From assembly GCA_002070265.1 (NCBI GenBank), contig MWCX01000093.1:169309-233308 (forward strand): 64,000 bases of DNA, written 5' to 3'. The DNA comes from Bacteroidetes bacterium ADurb.Bin174. Its GTDB lineage: Bacteria; Bacteroidota; Bacteroidia; Bacteroidales; Paludibacteraceae. Under the pieces are notes generated by a model. It saw nothing but the letters and a program-made list of their open reading frames with translations, was not told the origin of the DNA and ran no database searches. Shown here in pieces: positions 1 to 7,571 of the stretch; the stretch's first letter is position 1, and the number at the start of each line of letters is the position of its first letter. The translations under genes were made by a program, and so were the position numbers.

Positions 1-63
1 AACCAATGGTGCCATTTTTATGGCTTCAGGACGAGTACCAAAAACAAGAAGTAGTTTTTTCAT
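1..63 (-). CDS. wecB: UDP-N-acetylglucosamine 2-epimerase, N-terminal 21 codons only
   Basis: The reverse complement from 63 reads ATG and then 21 open codons to the window edge. The peptide MKKLLLVFGTRPEAIKMAPL matches the hallmark N-terminus of non-hydrolysing UDP-GlcNAc 2-epimerases (the FGTRPEAIK motif). These cytoplasmic enzymes make UDP-ManNAc for surface polysaccharides. It lies 2 bp after the preceding glycosyltransferase stop, so it is probably the next gene of the same minus-strand operon. Only the start is visible, so completeness cannot be judged. Confidence 0.88.
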   Translation of the reverse strand, partial: MKKLLLVFGTRPEAIKMAPLV

Positions 64-65
64 AA

Positions 66-1040
66 TTAATAAAAAATAGCCGTTTTTACTTGATAAAGAA
101 TTTCCATAAGTTGAAAATACTTTTTCAACACGCCTTTAGGTAGAATTTTATAATAGACAAAATACTTGATTTCATGGCGTTTCCAATTTTTAATTTGCAA
201 CAAAATGTTTTTTACCTCCTCCTTATTAATTTTGTTATAATAATATGGCAATAGTGAGTACAAAGCCAATCGTTCAAATAAAAATCTAAACTCCTCATTT
301 TTCATCATGTCGTCGTAATCAGTAAAAAGCATATGCTCTTCGGGTTTATAAAACCTCATCCCCACTGCCCGATTTTTCACATCCACATCCTGATTATAAT
401 ACGCCAATGGTTTATTTAGAAAGGCAACGGGATGCTTAAAAGCAATACGCACCCATAGGTCGAAGTCTTCACCCAACTTTAAATTCGGCTTAAAACCATT
501 TTCAATGTCAAAGATTTTCTTTGGTATGCATACAGCTCCTGTCCACAAAGGCATCCACATGGTTTTAGCATATACCTGGCAATAATTGATATAACCTTGA
601 CTGAACCCTTCTTCAACTCCTATATTTGCCGGAATGTGTTTGCCATTTTTTACTTTGTAGTAGCTTGTTCCATATATTCCTGCATCAGGAAATTCCTCAA
701 TTAAACCCTTTATTTCTTCCAAAAAAGTAGGTGTCCACCAATCATCTGCATCCAGAAAACAAATATAGGGATACTTGGCAAGTTTAACACCGTTGTTTCG
801 GGCAGTGGAAACGCCTTGATTGGGCTGGGAAGCCCCCCTAAATCCCCCCAAGGGGGGACTTTCGACCGGACTATTCGAGATTTCTGCAATTAATTTATTT
901 GCCAAATCAAATGAGCCGTCTGTACTTCCATCGTCAATTACAACCACTTCAAACTCACGGAATGTTTGAGCTTGAACGGAACGCAATGCCTTTTCAATGT
1001 AGGGTGCTTTGTTGTATAGTGGAATGATGATGGAAAACAT
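66..1040 (-). CDS. Family 2 glycosyltransferase with an in-frame palindromic insert
   Basis: A 324-aa GT-A fold glycosyltransferase. It has the N-terminal nucleotide-binding stretch (IIIPLYNKAPYIEKAL), the VVVIDDGSTDGS loop at about 33-43 and the metal-binding DADD at about 97-100. It probably adds one sugar to the lipid-linked glycan on the inner membrane face; donor and acceptor cannot be read from sequence. Residues about 55-71 (SNSPVESPPLGGFRGAS) replace the short strand that normally precedes the QPNQGVSTARN motif; they are encoded by a GC-rich palindrome (see 826-862). The first 80 bp of the gene are repeated at 2456-2535, on the far side of the AAA_14 gene that now lies 24 bp upstream. 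The insert sits on the protein surface side of the nucleotide fold in family members, so function may persist. Confidence 0.88.
   Translation of the reverse strand: MFSIIIPLYNKAPYIEKALRSVQAQTFREFEVVVIDDGSTDGSFDLANKLIAEISNSPVESPPLGGFRGASQPNQGVSTARNNGVKLAKYPYICFLDADDWWTPTFLEEIKGLIEEFPDAGIYGTSYYKVKNGKHIPANIGVEEGFSQGYINYCQVYAKTMWMPLWTGAVCIPKKIFDIENGFKPNLKLGEDFDLWVRIAFKHPVAFLNKPLAYYNQDVDVKNRAVGMRFYKPEEHMLFTDYDDMMKNEEFRFLFERLALYSLLPYYYNKINKEEVKNILLQIKNWKRHEIKYFVYYKILPKGVLKKYFQLMEILYQVKTAIFY
826..862. repeat. GC-rich palindromic element read in frame inside a glycosyltransferase
   Basis: The core CCCCCCAAGGGGGG (844-857) is a perfect palindrome, preceded by a further CCCCCC run at 833-838. It is extremely GC-rich against an AT-rich gene. 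On the minus strand it encodes SPPLGGFRGA in the open frame. I recall near-identical strings as dispersed intergenic repeats in Bacteroidota, but that is recollection, not a search. Confidence 0.65.
961..1040. repeat. Direct repeat A1, 5' end of a glycosyltransferase gene (partner 2456-2535)
   Basis: These 80 bp are the first 26 codons of the 66-1040 glycosyltransferase. They match 2456-2535 in the same orientation at 74 of 80 positions, without gaps. The two copies bracket 1415 bp that contain the AAA_14 ATPase gene. Confidence 0.9.
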
Positions 1041-1064
1041 AACTTAACCGGTTGATTTCTAACA

Positions 1065-2318
1065 CTATTTTCCCAAAGCTGCTAACGATATTACATTTAT
1101 TCCATCCGGTCGGCAATAGCTCATGCCGGTACCGGTAATAATATTTAGTGATTGGGGTAGTTTCATTTTACTCGTATCTATATTTGCTACAAATCTGTTA
1201 AGATTTGCCACCGCTTCCTCTATAAATCCCACACCAAGTTTTATTTCAAATGCTGCATAATCTCCATTTCGTTTTTGCACTATCGCATCCACTTCCAAGC
1301 CGTAAGAATCTTGATAATGAAATACGGTGGCATCGTTTGCTTTAGCATAAACATTTAACTCATGCACAGCCAAGGATTCAAATAGAAAGCCCGTATATTT
1401 CAGGTCATTTAACAAGGCTTCCACATCTAAACCCAATGCAGCCACACACAAAGACGGATCGCATAAATGCCTTTTAGGTGATTTTCGTAACGAAGCTATA
1501 GAGCGAATATGTGGATTGAACGCCGGCTGTTCGTAGAGAATCATCAAACGTTTCAATGTATCAAGGTAATCTGTTATTGTATTACGAGATACTTCATTGT
1601 TATCAGATATTTTCATATCCAATTCCAATGTTTTATTATCCACTACTGTTGCTGTGTTTCGTGCAAGTGAACGCAGTAAAGCCCGTACTTTAAAGGGGTC
1701 TCGTTTAATTCCGCCAACTCGGCTCATATCCACTTCACAAAGCAAGTCAACGTATCCATTGTTTATTTTTTGAGCATCTTTTATATTTGCATTTAATAGT
1801 GTAGGAAAACCGCCAATAACCAATCGTTCGATGATAAATTCGAGCGGAACAGAATTATGAGAAGCATCTGTTTTTGTACCTTTTAACAAGCCTGCCAAGC
1901 TAAATGCTCCATCGGAAAATCCTAATTCCTGCCAAGTCATCGTATCCATTTCCACAATGGTAAAACGCCCCGCCCCACTATGCAATCGGACATTATCATT
2001 GGGATTGGCTGATCCCGTAAGAATAAATTGTCCTTTTTCTTTACGCTCATCCACTTCGTGACGGATATAATTCCAAATTTCGGGGTGCTCCTGCCATTCA
2101 TCTACTAATCGGGGGGTTGCACCGACAAGTAACAGATTGGGATTTGTTGCCATTACAATAGGTACTTGTGTATCTCTATCCATTGCCAACATGCTCTTTG
2201 CAAACTGTTTAGAAGTTTCTGTTTTTCCACACGATTTCGGTCCTTTAACAAGTACTGCACCTGATGCAGACAATTTTTCCGCCAATTCTTCTTCTACTAT
2301 TCGTTTTATATAGGTCAT
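1065..2318 (-). CDS. AAA_14/DUF4143 family ATPase (first copy)
   Basis: A 417-aa ATPase. It has a P-loop GPKSCGKT at about 26-33, a Walker B-type VDEWQ at about 72-76, and a sensor-like LTGSANP shortly after. The C-terminal half is DUF4143-like and ends with an EVDAIV...FEIK pattern (about 343-360) that resembles a PD-(D/E)xK nuclease active site. Cellular function of this family is unknown; many Bacteroidota genomes carry numerous copies. It has nothing evident to do with polysaccharide synthesis, yet it sits in a glycosyltransferase operon. It has its own promoter (2342-2372) and operator-like repeats, and is bracketed by the 80-bp direct repeats at 961-1040 and 2456-2535. This suggests independent acquisition. 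Confidence 0.9.
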   Translation of the reverse strand: MTYIKRIVEEELAEKLSASGAVLVKGPKSCGKTETSKQFAKSMLAMDRDTQVPIVMATNPNLLLVGATPRLVDEWQEHPEIWNYIRHEVDERKEKGQFILTGSANPNDNVRLHSGAGRFTIVEMDTMTWQELGFSDGAFSLAGLLKGTKTDASHNSVPLEFIIERLVIGGFPTLLNANIKDAQKINNGYVDLLCEVDMSRVGGIKRDPFKVRALLRSLARNTATVVDNKTLELDMKISDNNEVSRNTITDYLDTLKRLMILYEQPAFNPHIRSIASLRKSPKRHLCDPSLCVAALGLDVEALLNDLKYTGFLFESLAVHELNVYAKANDATVFHYQDSYGLEVDAIVQKRNGDYAAFEIKLGVGFIEEAVANLNRFVANIDTSKMKLPQSLNIITGTGMSYCRPDGINVISLAALGK

Positions 2319-2341
2319 AAATAGTTATCTTTTCTTTAATG

Positions 2342-2372
2342 CAAAGCTACAAAAAGAAATCGATTGTGCAAA
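2342..2372 (-). promoter_or_regulatory. Bacteroidota-type promoter of the first AAA_14 gene
   Basis: On the minus strand TTTG (2372-2369) is followed after exactly 19 nt by TAGCTTTG (2349-2342). This fits the Bacteroidota -33/-7 consensus TTTG-N19-TAnnTTTG. The ATPase start codon follows 23 nt further on. The -33 box lies inside the first of three 23-bp repeats, so a repeat-binding factor would cover the promoter. Confidence 0.72.
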
Positions 2373-2431
2373 TTTCAGGATTTTCATTGTGCAGATTTTA
2401 GACTTTTTATTGTGCAGATTTTAGATTTCTT
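2363..2431. repeat. Three 23-bp direct repeats, operator-like
   Basis: The core ATTGTGCA begins at 2363, 2386 and 2409, an exact 23-bp spacing (about two helical turns). Each is followed by an A/T-rich tail (AATTTCAGGATTTTC, GATTTTAGACTTTTT, GATTTTAGATTTC). The array covers and extends upstream from the -33 box of the ATPase promoter, as expected for cooperative binding by a repressor or autoregulator. Confidence 0.7.
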
Positions 2432-2433
2432 TT

Positions 2434-2535
2434 TTATACTAACCCTAACCCAAAGAATGTTTGAGCTTGAACGGAACGCAATGCCTTTTCGATATAGGGT
2501 GCTTTGTTATATAAAGGTATGATGATGGAAAACAT
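2434..2535 (-). pseudogene. Truncated 5' remnant of a family 2 glycosyltransferase
   Basis: An ATG at 2535 opens a 33-residue frame. Its first 27 residues (MFSIIIPLYNKAPYIEKALR...) equal the N-terminus of the 66-1040 glycosyltransferase; the frame then leaves the homology after QTF and stops. At DNA level it is the 80-bp repeat partner of 961-1040 plus 22 bp of unrelated sequence. The ATG follows the upstream glycosyltransferase stop by 30 bp, so it marks where a glycosyltransferase gene once began before the ATPase gene was inserted. Confidence 0.8.
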
Positions 2536-2565
2536 AGACGTTATTTAAATTTCTATTTTTTTTTG

Positions 2566-3558
2566 TTATATTATTACTTTCAACACTTTATCTATTGTTC
2601 TAATCAACAAACTATTAGAAATATTCTTTGTTGAGTGTAGGTAAAAATATAATAGCTTTGCTAATAGAGTCCTTTTATTTTTTAAGTTTATTCCATCAAG
2701 GTGATTATTGATTTTATCATACCAACTTTGATTTATGAATATATACTGAAAATATTTTTGACCATATTCTTTAATGTATTCTATTATCTCCAAATCTTGC
2801 CAGTGAATCGTTGCACTTAAATTTAACCCTTTAAAGATATCAATACCCAACTTTAAATAATTGTCTAAAAAATGATTGGGAATTTCCAACAGTTCCTCTT
2901 TTGGCTTTTTATTATAGGTTCTATATAGTGATATGGCACTTTTTTTAGGCTCTTTTATTTTCGTATAATATTGATAAAAAATATTTTTACTTACAGTCCT
3001 ATCATAAAAGATTTTCTGCAAATGAATTACTCTAAAATCATTTACAAAATGTTCATTAGGGGTTGAGTTTTGAGGCCAAGGTACACGGGCTATATGAATA
3101 TATCCTTCTTTTGGCGGATTGGTTCCTTCATCGAAAAAAGCCCACTGTGACCAACCGGATATAGTATAGTGTTTACAATCCTCTTCAATATTTGCCCATT
3201 TAAAATTAAAAATATCACCCGGTTTAGCATTTGATATTTTCTCCCAATCATTCGTTTCTTGAAAGTTAGCTGTAAAAACTTCATCGGCATCTAAGGCTAT
3301 AAATACTTTATCACCTGGAATTTTCCTTGCTTCGTTAAAAAGTAGTCGTTGACGATTAGTTTCATGCAACTCTGTATCTTTATTTTCAATTAAAATTACT
3401 TTAGGATACTTCTTTGCAATCTCACGACTTCCATCTGTTGAACCTTGGTCAGCAATAATTATATGGTCTGCCCATAAACTAGCACAAGTAAGAAAAACAT
3501 CAAGACACCAAGCTTCATTTTTAACAGGTGTCATACAAATTAAAAGTGGTTTGCTCAT
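2566..3558 (-). CDS. Family 2 glycosyltransferase, WaaE/KdtX-like
   Basis: A 330-aa protein opening with LLICMTPVKNEAWCLDVFL and IIIADQGSTDGS. This pattern belongs to the GT2 subgroup that includes LPS core beta-1,4-glucosyltransferases. The metal-binding motif ALDADE lies at about 88-93. The C-terminal part is basic and aromatic (HLQKIFYDRTVSKN), typical of membrane-associated acceptor handling. It is in line with the neighbouring minus-strand genes and is probably co-transcribed. Substrate is not identifiable. Confidence 0.85.
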   Translation of the reverse strand: MSKPLLICMTPVKNEAWCLDVFLTCASLWADHIIIADQGSTDGSREIAKKYPKVILIENKDTELHETNRQRLLFNEARKIPGDKVFIALDADEVFTANFQETNDWEKISNAKPGDIFNFKWANIEEDCKHYTISGWSQWAFFDEGTNPPKEGYIHIARVPWPQNSTPNEHFVNDFRVIHLQKIFYDRTVSKNIFYQYYTKIKEPKKSAISLYRTYNKKPKEELLEIPNHFLDNYLKLGIDIFKGLNLSATIHWQDLEIIEYIKEYGQKYFQYIFINQSWYDKINNHLDGINLKNKRTLLAKLLYFYLHSTKNISNSLLIRTIDKVLKVII

Positions 3559-3632
3559 AAGTATTTTTTAAATTGGACAAAAGGTCATAAAAAATAGTTT
3601 ATTTTTTGAAACAGCCCCATTTTTAGGATAAA

Positions 3633-4610
3633 CTAAATTTTAGATATTAATAAACATAGTTGATCACTATCACCCTGCAAATTTAAATGTTTGATTTTCT
3701 TTTGATATGTTTTCTTTTCTTCCTTAGTGCAACTGTAGTCATCTGAAAGCATACTTAAGCCCCTTTGATATTTTTCAGACAAATAAAAAGTAGACCATAT
3801 TCCATCATATAATAAATTCTCTATTTTCAAACCATGTGTTTGTAAAATATATCTAATACTTTCAAGTGAATGAAGGAAAAAATGCCTGGGTGCATCTATC
3901 TGAAACCAATTTAACTTGTATTTCCTCCAAAAATAGCCATCTACAGTCGGTATTCTTATCAATAGCTTTGCATCTTCACTCATTATTTTCTTTAGATTTT
4001 CTATAACATCATGTGGATTAGACATGTGTTCAAAAACATGATGTAACATTATAAAATCATATTTTTGGTCTATCTCTGATAGATGTTTTTTATCAATGTT
4101 AACAATTACGCCTTTTGCCGTTTTATACTGTAAGTTGTTTTTAAGAAATGGATCAATGCCGTATAAATTCTTGAAACCTCCTTCTGCCATTTGACGTAAT
4201 AAACCTCCGCTTCCACAACCGACATCTAATATTCGTGAATTAAAATTCAATTTCTTTTTTGGAAACCAATAATACGGATCATTATATATTTTCTTCAATA
4301 CAAAACCTATAATATTCTTATTTTCCAAATAATAAGAAAAAAGTTGTTTCTTTAACCAATCCCTTATAATTACCAAATTCCTTGATTTATTTTTAGGTTG
4401 TAAAGAGTAGTAACTACTTGAATCGTAGAATTTTGCTACATCAGATGGAATTTCACTTATTTGTAAACAACCGCACTTAGCACACTTAAAATATATAAAA
4501 CTATCGCCGGTCCTATACATTTTTTCTTCTATCGTATAGGTTTTGTTATTTTCAGCATTATTGCAAATTTCACAAATATACAAAGTGGATGGTATTGTGT
4601 GAGCTTTCAT
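3633..4610 (-). CDS. Zinc-ribbon class I SAM-dependent methyltransferase
   Basis: A 325-aa protein. Two CxxC pairs (C13/C16 and C43/C46) form an N-terminal zinc ribbon. A Rossmann-type SAM domain follows, with motif I ILDVGCGSGG at about 127-136 and the HHVFEHM segment typical of Methyltransf_23 proteins. Such proteins methylate sugars or lipid-linked glycans in polysaccharide clusters, which fits its position between glycosyltransferases. The exact acceptor is unknown. The 74-bp gap to the next gene ends in a T-rich stretch with no clear terminator. Confidence 0.85.
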   Translation of the reverse strand: MKAHTIPSTLYICEICNNAENNKTYTIEEKMYRTGDSFIYFKCAKCGCLQISEIPSDVAKFYDSSSYYSLQPKNKSRNLVIIRDWLKKQLFSYYLENKNIIGFVLKKIYNDPYYWFPKKKLNFNSRILDVGCGSGGLLRQMAEGGFKNLYGIDPFLKNNLQYKTAKGVIVNIDKKHLSEIDQKYDFIMLHHVFEHMSNPHDVIENLKKIMSEDAKLLIRIPTVDGYFWRKYKLNWFQIDAPRHFFLHSLESIRYILQTHGLKIENLLYDGIWSTFYLSEKYQRGLSMLSDDYSCTKEEKKTYQKKIKHLNLQGDSDQLCLLISKI

Positions 4611-4719
4611 ATATTAATTAAAAACTATGTTTTTTAAAAATTTTATCCATCAATCTTATAAAAAGACGTGTATAGAAGGATTGAGTTTTGTTTAAATAAA
4701 TCTGAATGTTATTTTCATA

Positions 4720-5550
4720 TTAATAAGGAATTACTCTATTAAAAACTCCATTAAAAGTTCCTCGCAATATAGCCCATATTTTTTTCATCTTATCTTTTTC
4801 ATACAATAAAATTTTTACACACACTTTTATTCTGCCTAGATGATGCTTTATCTTTCCGTTCATGGAATAATCACCGGGAAACTCTTTCCACATCAATATT
4901 CTATTTCTTGAGTCGTAATAATGACGAAGCGGTCCATAATCTGAAACCATGAGAGTCTGATTTAGTGCTTTAACTTTCCTCTCTGAACCAATTTGATGCT
5001 GCAAATTACATCCTAAAAATTGATAAATTTTATATCCTTTGCTTTGAGCGCGTAACATAAACTCCACATCGACCATTCCTATAAAAAAATCTTCACGAAA
5101 ACCACCCACTTCTTTTATCATATCAAGAGAAAACACACAACCAGACTGAGCTACATGGGTCACATTTTTTACGGTTTCATCATAAATAAAATCACGATTA
5201 TTAATCAAAGGGGCATACATCCCTGTTGTGTCAGGCAATGACTCAAGCATAGAGCAAAAAAAATCAAAGTTTTCAAATTTTGAATCCTGATCCATTGTCA
5301 TGATATGGGTGCAGTTATTTTGTATGGCCATTTTTATACCTTGATTATATGCATAGGCCAGCCCTTTATTTACACCATCACCTTGCAAAATTACGGAGCT
5401 TGGTAATTTCAAATCCAAAAGTTTGTCAGATGGCGTATTATCCCACACAAGAAATAATTGTACGCCCTCCAGATAAGACATAATGTTATCATACAATTCC
5501 TCATCCGGATAATATGTCACTACAATTACAGCTAATTTAATTTTCTTCAT
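4720..5550 (-). CDS. Family 2 glycosyltransferase, rhamnosyltransferase-like
   Basis: A 276-aa protein with KLAVIVVTYYPDEELYDNI, then a VWDNTP loop (about 35-40), NKGLAYAYNQG (61-71) and the metal-binding TMDQDS at about 85-90. This layout matches the RfbF/WbbL-like rhamnosyltransferase branch of GT2. The donor is likely a dTDP-sugar, which would fit the WecE/WecD pair in the same cluster; that link is inference. The rmlABCD genes are not in this window. It is followed by a 43-bp gap and preceded by the methyltransferase on the same strand. Confidence 0.82.
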   Translation of the reverse strand: MKKIKLAVIVVTYYPDEELYDNIMSYLEGVQLFLVWDNTPSDKLLDLKLPSSVILQGDGVNKGLAYAYNQGIKMAIQNNCTHIMTMDQDSKFENFDFFCSMLESLPDTTGMYAPLINNRDFIYDETVKNVTHVAQSGCVFSLDMIKEVGGFREDFFIGMVDVEFMLRAQSKGYKIYQFLGCNLQHQIGSERKVKALNQTLMVSDYGPLRHYYDSRNRILMWKEFPGDYSMNGKIKHHLGRIKVCVKILLYEKDKMKKIWAILRGTFNGVFNRVIPY

Positions 5551-5593
5551 ATCTTTGATATCACCTTGTGTTACATTTTATCAACCGACTGAA

Positions 5594-6577
5594 CTACAAT
5601 AATTTCCTGATATATTTTTTTGTTAAATTCTCAATCTTTATATAAAGTTGAAACAAGAAAGGATTAAGCTTAATTAATTTGTATATCCTCTTATGCCTTG
5701 GGTATATGCTTACCATTTTGAAACTATCCCAGTTTATCATTCTCTTTACATCAGAAAAATCATTCTCAAGTATATCAGACTTTGGGGGCATAAATGCACT
5801 AAAGTACTTACCTGCTATTGTTCTATATAACACCAATTTATCTATGTCATTTTTGGAAATAAAGAAGTCTGAAAGTTTATTGGCAACAACAACCATATCA
5901 GAAACATGCTTTTTTGATGGCTTTTGGGTAATACTCCCCTCTCTAATTCGATACATATAGAGCGAATCAAGAAGAGAGCTAACTCTTTTTGCATAGTAAC
6001 AAGCAACAGGTGTAAAAAACTCATCTTCGTGGTAAATTCCAGGTTCGAAAAATAAATTATTATCTAACAAAAACTCACGTCTATAAATGCGAATAACTGC
6101 ACAAACAAAATGAAATTTTCGATTAATAAGAGCATACTTATCATGATATTCCCAACCGGATATATTATTCTCAATAATACCCTTATCCGGTTCTTCTTGA
6201 GTTCCATCATCAAAATACCTTCGTCCGTTAAAACCTATAAAATCTTCTCCGTCGATGTTTTCAGCCAACACATTTAAAGCATTTGGTTCTATCCAATCAT
6301 CACCATCCAAAAAGAAAACATAATCGCCTTTCGCAACTCTCAAACCAGCATTTCTTGCTTCACTTAACCCTTTATTTACTTGTGAAATTATGAACAGGTT
6401 CTTTATTTTTCCCTTGTATTCTTCTAAAATCTCCAAACTCTCATCCGTACTGCCGTCATTCACACAAATAACTTCGTAACTACCTTGGTATGTTTGATTT
6501 AGTACGGAGTTAAGGCAGTCACGCAGGTATTTTTCTACGTTGTAAACGGGTATGATAATAGAAAATAGAGCTTGCAT
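5594..6577 (-). CDS. Family 2 glycosyltransferase, EpsJ/WcaA-like
   Basis: A 327-aa protein with the canonical GT2 set: FSIIIPVYNVEKYLRDCL, VICVNDGSTDES at about 37-47, NKGLSEARNAG and DGDDW at about 91-95. An acidic HEDEFF motif in the middle resembles the catalytic-base ED region of this family. The basic C-terminus (KKYIRKLL) fits membrane association. Start ATG at 6577 lies 4 bp after the stop of the preceding glycosyltransferase, indicating translational coupling. Confidence 0.88.
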   Translation of the reverse strand: MQALFSIIIPVYNVEKYLRDCLNSVLNQTYQGSYEVICVNDGSTDESLEILEEYKGKIKNLFIISQVNKGLSEARNAGLRVAKGDYVFFLDGDDWIEPNALNVLAENIDGEDFIGFNGRRYFDDGTQEEPDKGIIENNISGWEYHDKYALINRKFHFVCAVIRIYRREFLLDNNLFFEPGIYHEDEFFTPVACYYAKRVSSLLDSLYMYRIREGSITQKPSKKHVSDMVVVANKLSDFFISKNDIDKLVLYRTIAGKYFSAFMPPKSDILENDFSDVKRMINWDSFKMVSIYPRHKRIYKLIKLNPFLFQLYIKIENLTKKYIRKLL

Positions 6578-6581
6578 TTAA

Positions 6582-7571
6582 TTATTTTAAAAACAATTTG
6601 ACGATTTGTCTTATTCTCAAAGCCAACAGCAGGTCAAAGTTAGTTGTTTTTTTTGGATTGTTTTTCAAAAAAGTAAATACTCTTGCTTGGTAATATTGAT
6701 ATAAGCGTTCTGATAGTTTTTCCGTGGTAAAAAAGAGCTTTTTTTTGTTTATCAGAATGATTTTTTTAATCAAAAATTTTAGCTCTATCAAATCTTGTCT
6801 TTTGAGTTCCTTTTTTTTCGTAAGCTCAATAAAACGAATAACATCCTCCTCGTTTAAACCCGGCAACGCACGTCTTAGGTACTCCACACGAATTTGTACA
6901 TCTTTCGTCTCTACTCTATCATCCATTTTTGTTACCTGCACACCGTGAATACGGTATTTGTAAAGTACTTGTGGAATATTGGCCAACTTACAGTAAAAAA
7001 TTGCTCTTGACCACAAATCGTAATCTTCGGCTGGAAAAGCATCCTGATTATACCGTAAGCCGTATCTTTCAAATTTTTCTCGCCGCCATACAGATGTTGC
7101 ATGAAGTACAGGCGGAAAAAACATCATAGTAATTTTTATTTGCTCCGGGTCTCTGTCACGTATCCAGATATCTGTTTCTTTTCCAAATTTCTCCAACCCG
7201 CACGAACACAAATCAATATCTGGATTATTATCCAAAAAATCCACCTGAATTTGCAGCCTTTCAGGTAAAGAAATATCGTCTCCATCCATACGGGCAATAA
7301 ACTCACCACGTGACAAATCCAAACCGATATTCAAATTATTGGCAAGCCCAATATTTTTCTCGTTCCGGTTATAGATAATACGCTTATCGGTAAAACTTTC
7401 AATAACTTCACGGGAATGATCTGTAGAGCAATCATCTAATACTATCAGCTCAAAATCCGTAAAAGTCTGACAAAGCATACTTTCTATGGCTTCAGCCACA
7501 TAGTCGCCGTTATTATAAACGGGCATTAATATACTAACACGAGGATTTATGTTCGAAGTTCGTAAGCCCAT
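6582..7571 (-). CDS. Family 2 glycosyltransferase with a start codon donated by an inserted ATPase gene
   Basis: A 329-aa glycosyltransferase: RVSILMPVYNNGDYVAEAI, VLDDCSTDHS, IARMDGDD at about 92-99. The first nine residues (MGLRTSNIN) are encoded by the 3' end of the overlapping AAA_14 gene (25-bp overlap in another frame). The duplicated copy at 8953-9099 instead reads M-T-P-R-V-S-I-L, which is probably the original start. Thus insertion of the ATPase gene replaced the first two codons and gave the enzyme a new start. The catalytic domain is intact, so the enzyme is probably functional, adding a sugar to the cluster's repeat unit. Confidence 0.87.
   Translation of the reverse strand: MGLRTSNINPRVSILMPVYNNGDYVAEAIESMLCQTFTDFELIVLDDCSTDHSREVIESFTDKRIIYNRNEKNIGLANNLNIGLDLSRGEFIARMDGDDISLPERLQIQVDFLDNNPDIDLCSCGLEKFGKETDIWIRDRDPEQIKITMMFFPPVLHATSVWRREKFERYGLRYNQDAFPAEDYDLWSRAIFYCKLANIPQVLYKYRIHGVQVTKMDDRVETKDVQIRVEYLRRALPGLNEEDVIRFIELTKKKELKRQDLIELKFLIKKIILINKKKLFFTTEKLSERLYQYYQARVFTFLKNNPKKTTNFDLLLALRIRQIVKLFLK
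7404..7545. repeat. Direct repeat B1, 142 bp (partner 8953-9094)
   Basis: The coding sequence for about residues 9-56 of the 6582-7571 glycosyltransferase is repeated in the same orientation at 8953-9094 with one mismatch in 142 bp (A versus G at 7532/9081). The copies bracket 1407 bp that contain the second AAA_14 gene and its promoter. Confidence 0.95.

Noticed and set aside
3595-3632. TTTTTTGAAACAGCCCC near the end of the methyltransferase gene as another MITE-repeat end
   Set aside because: Only about 10-12 matching bases, at chance level for this composition.
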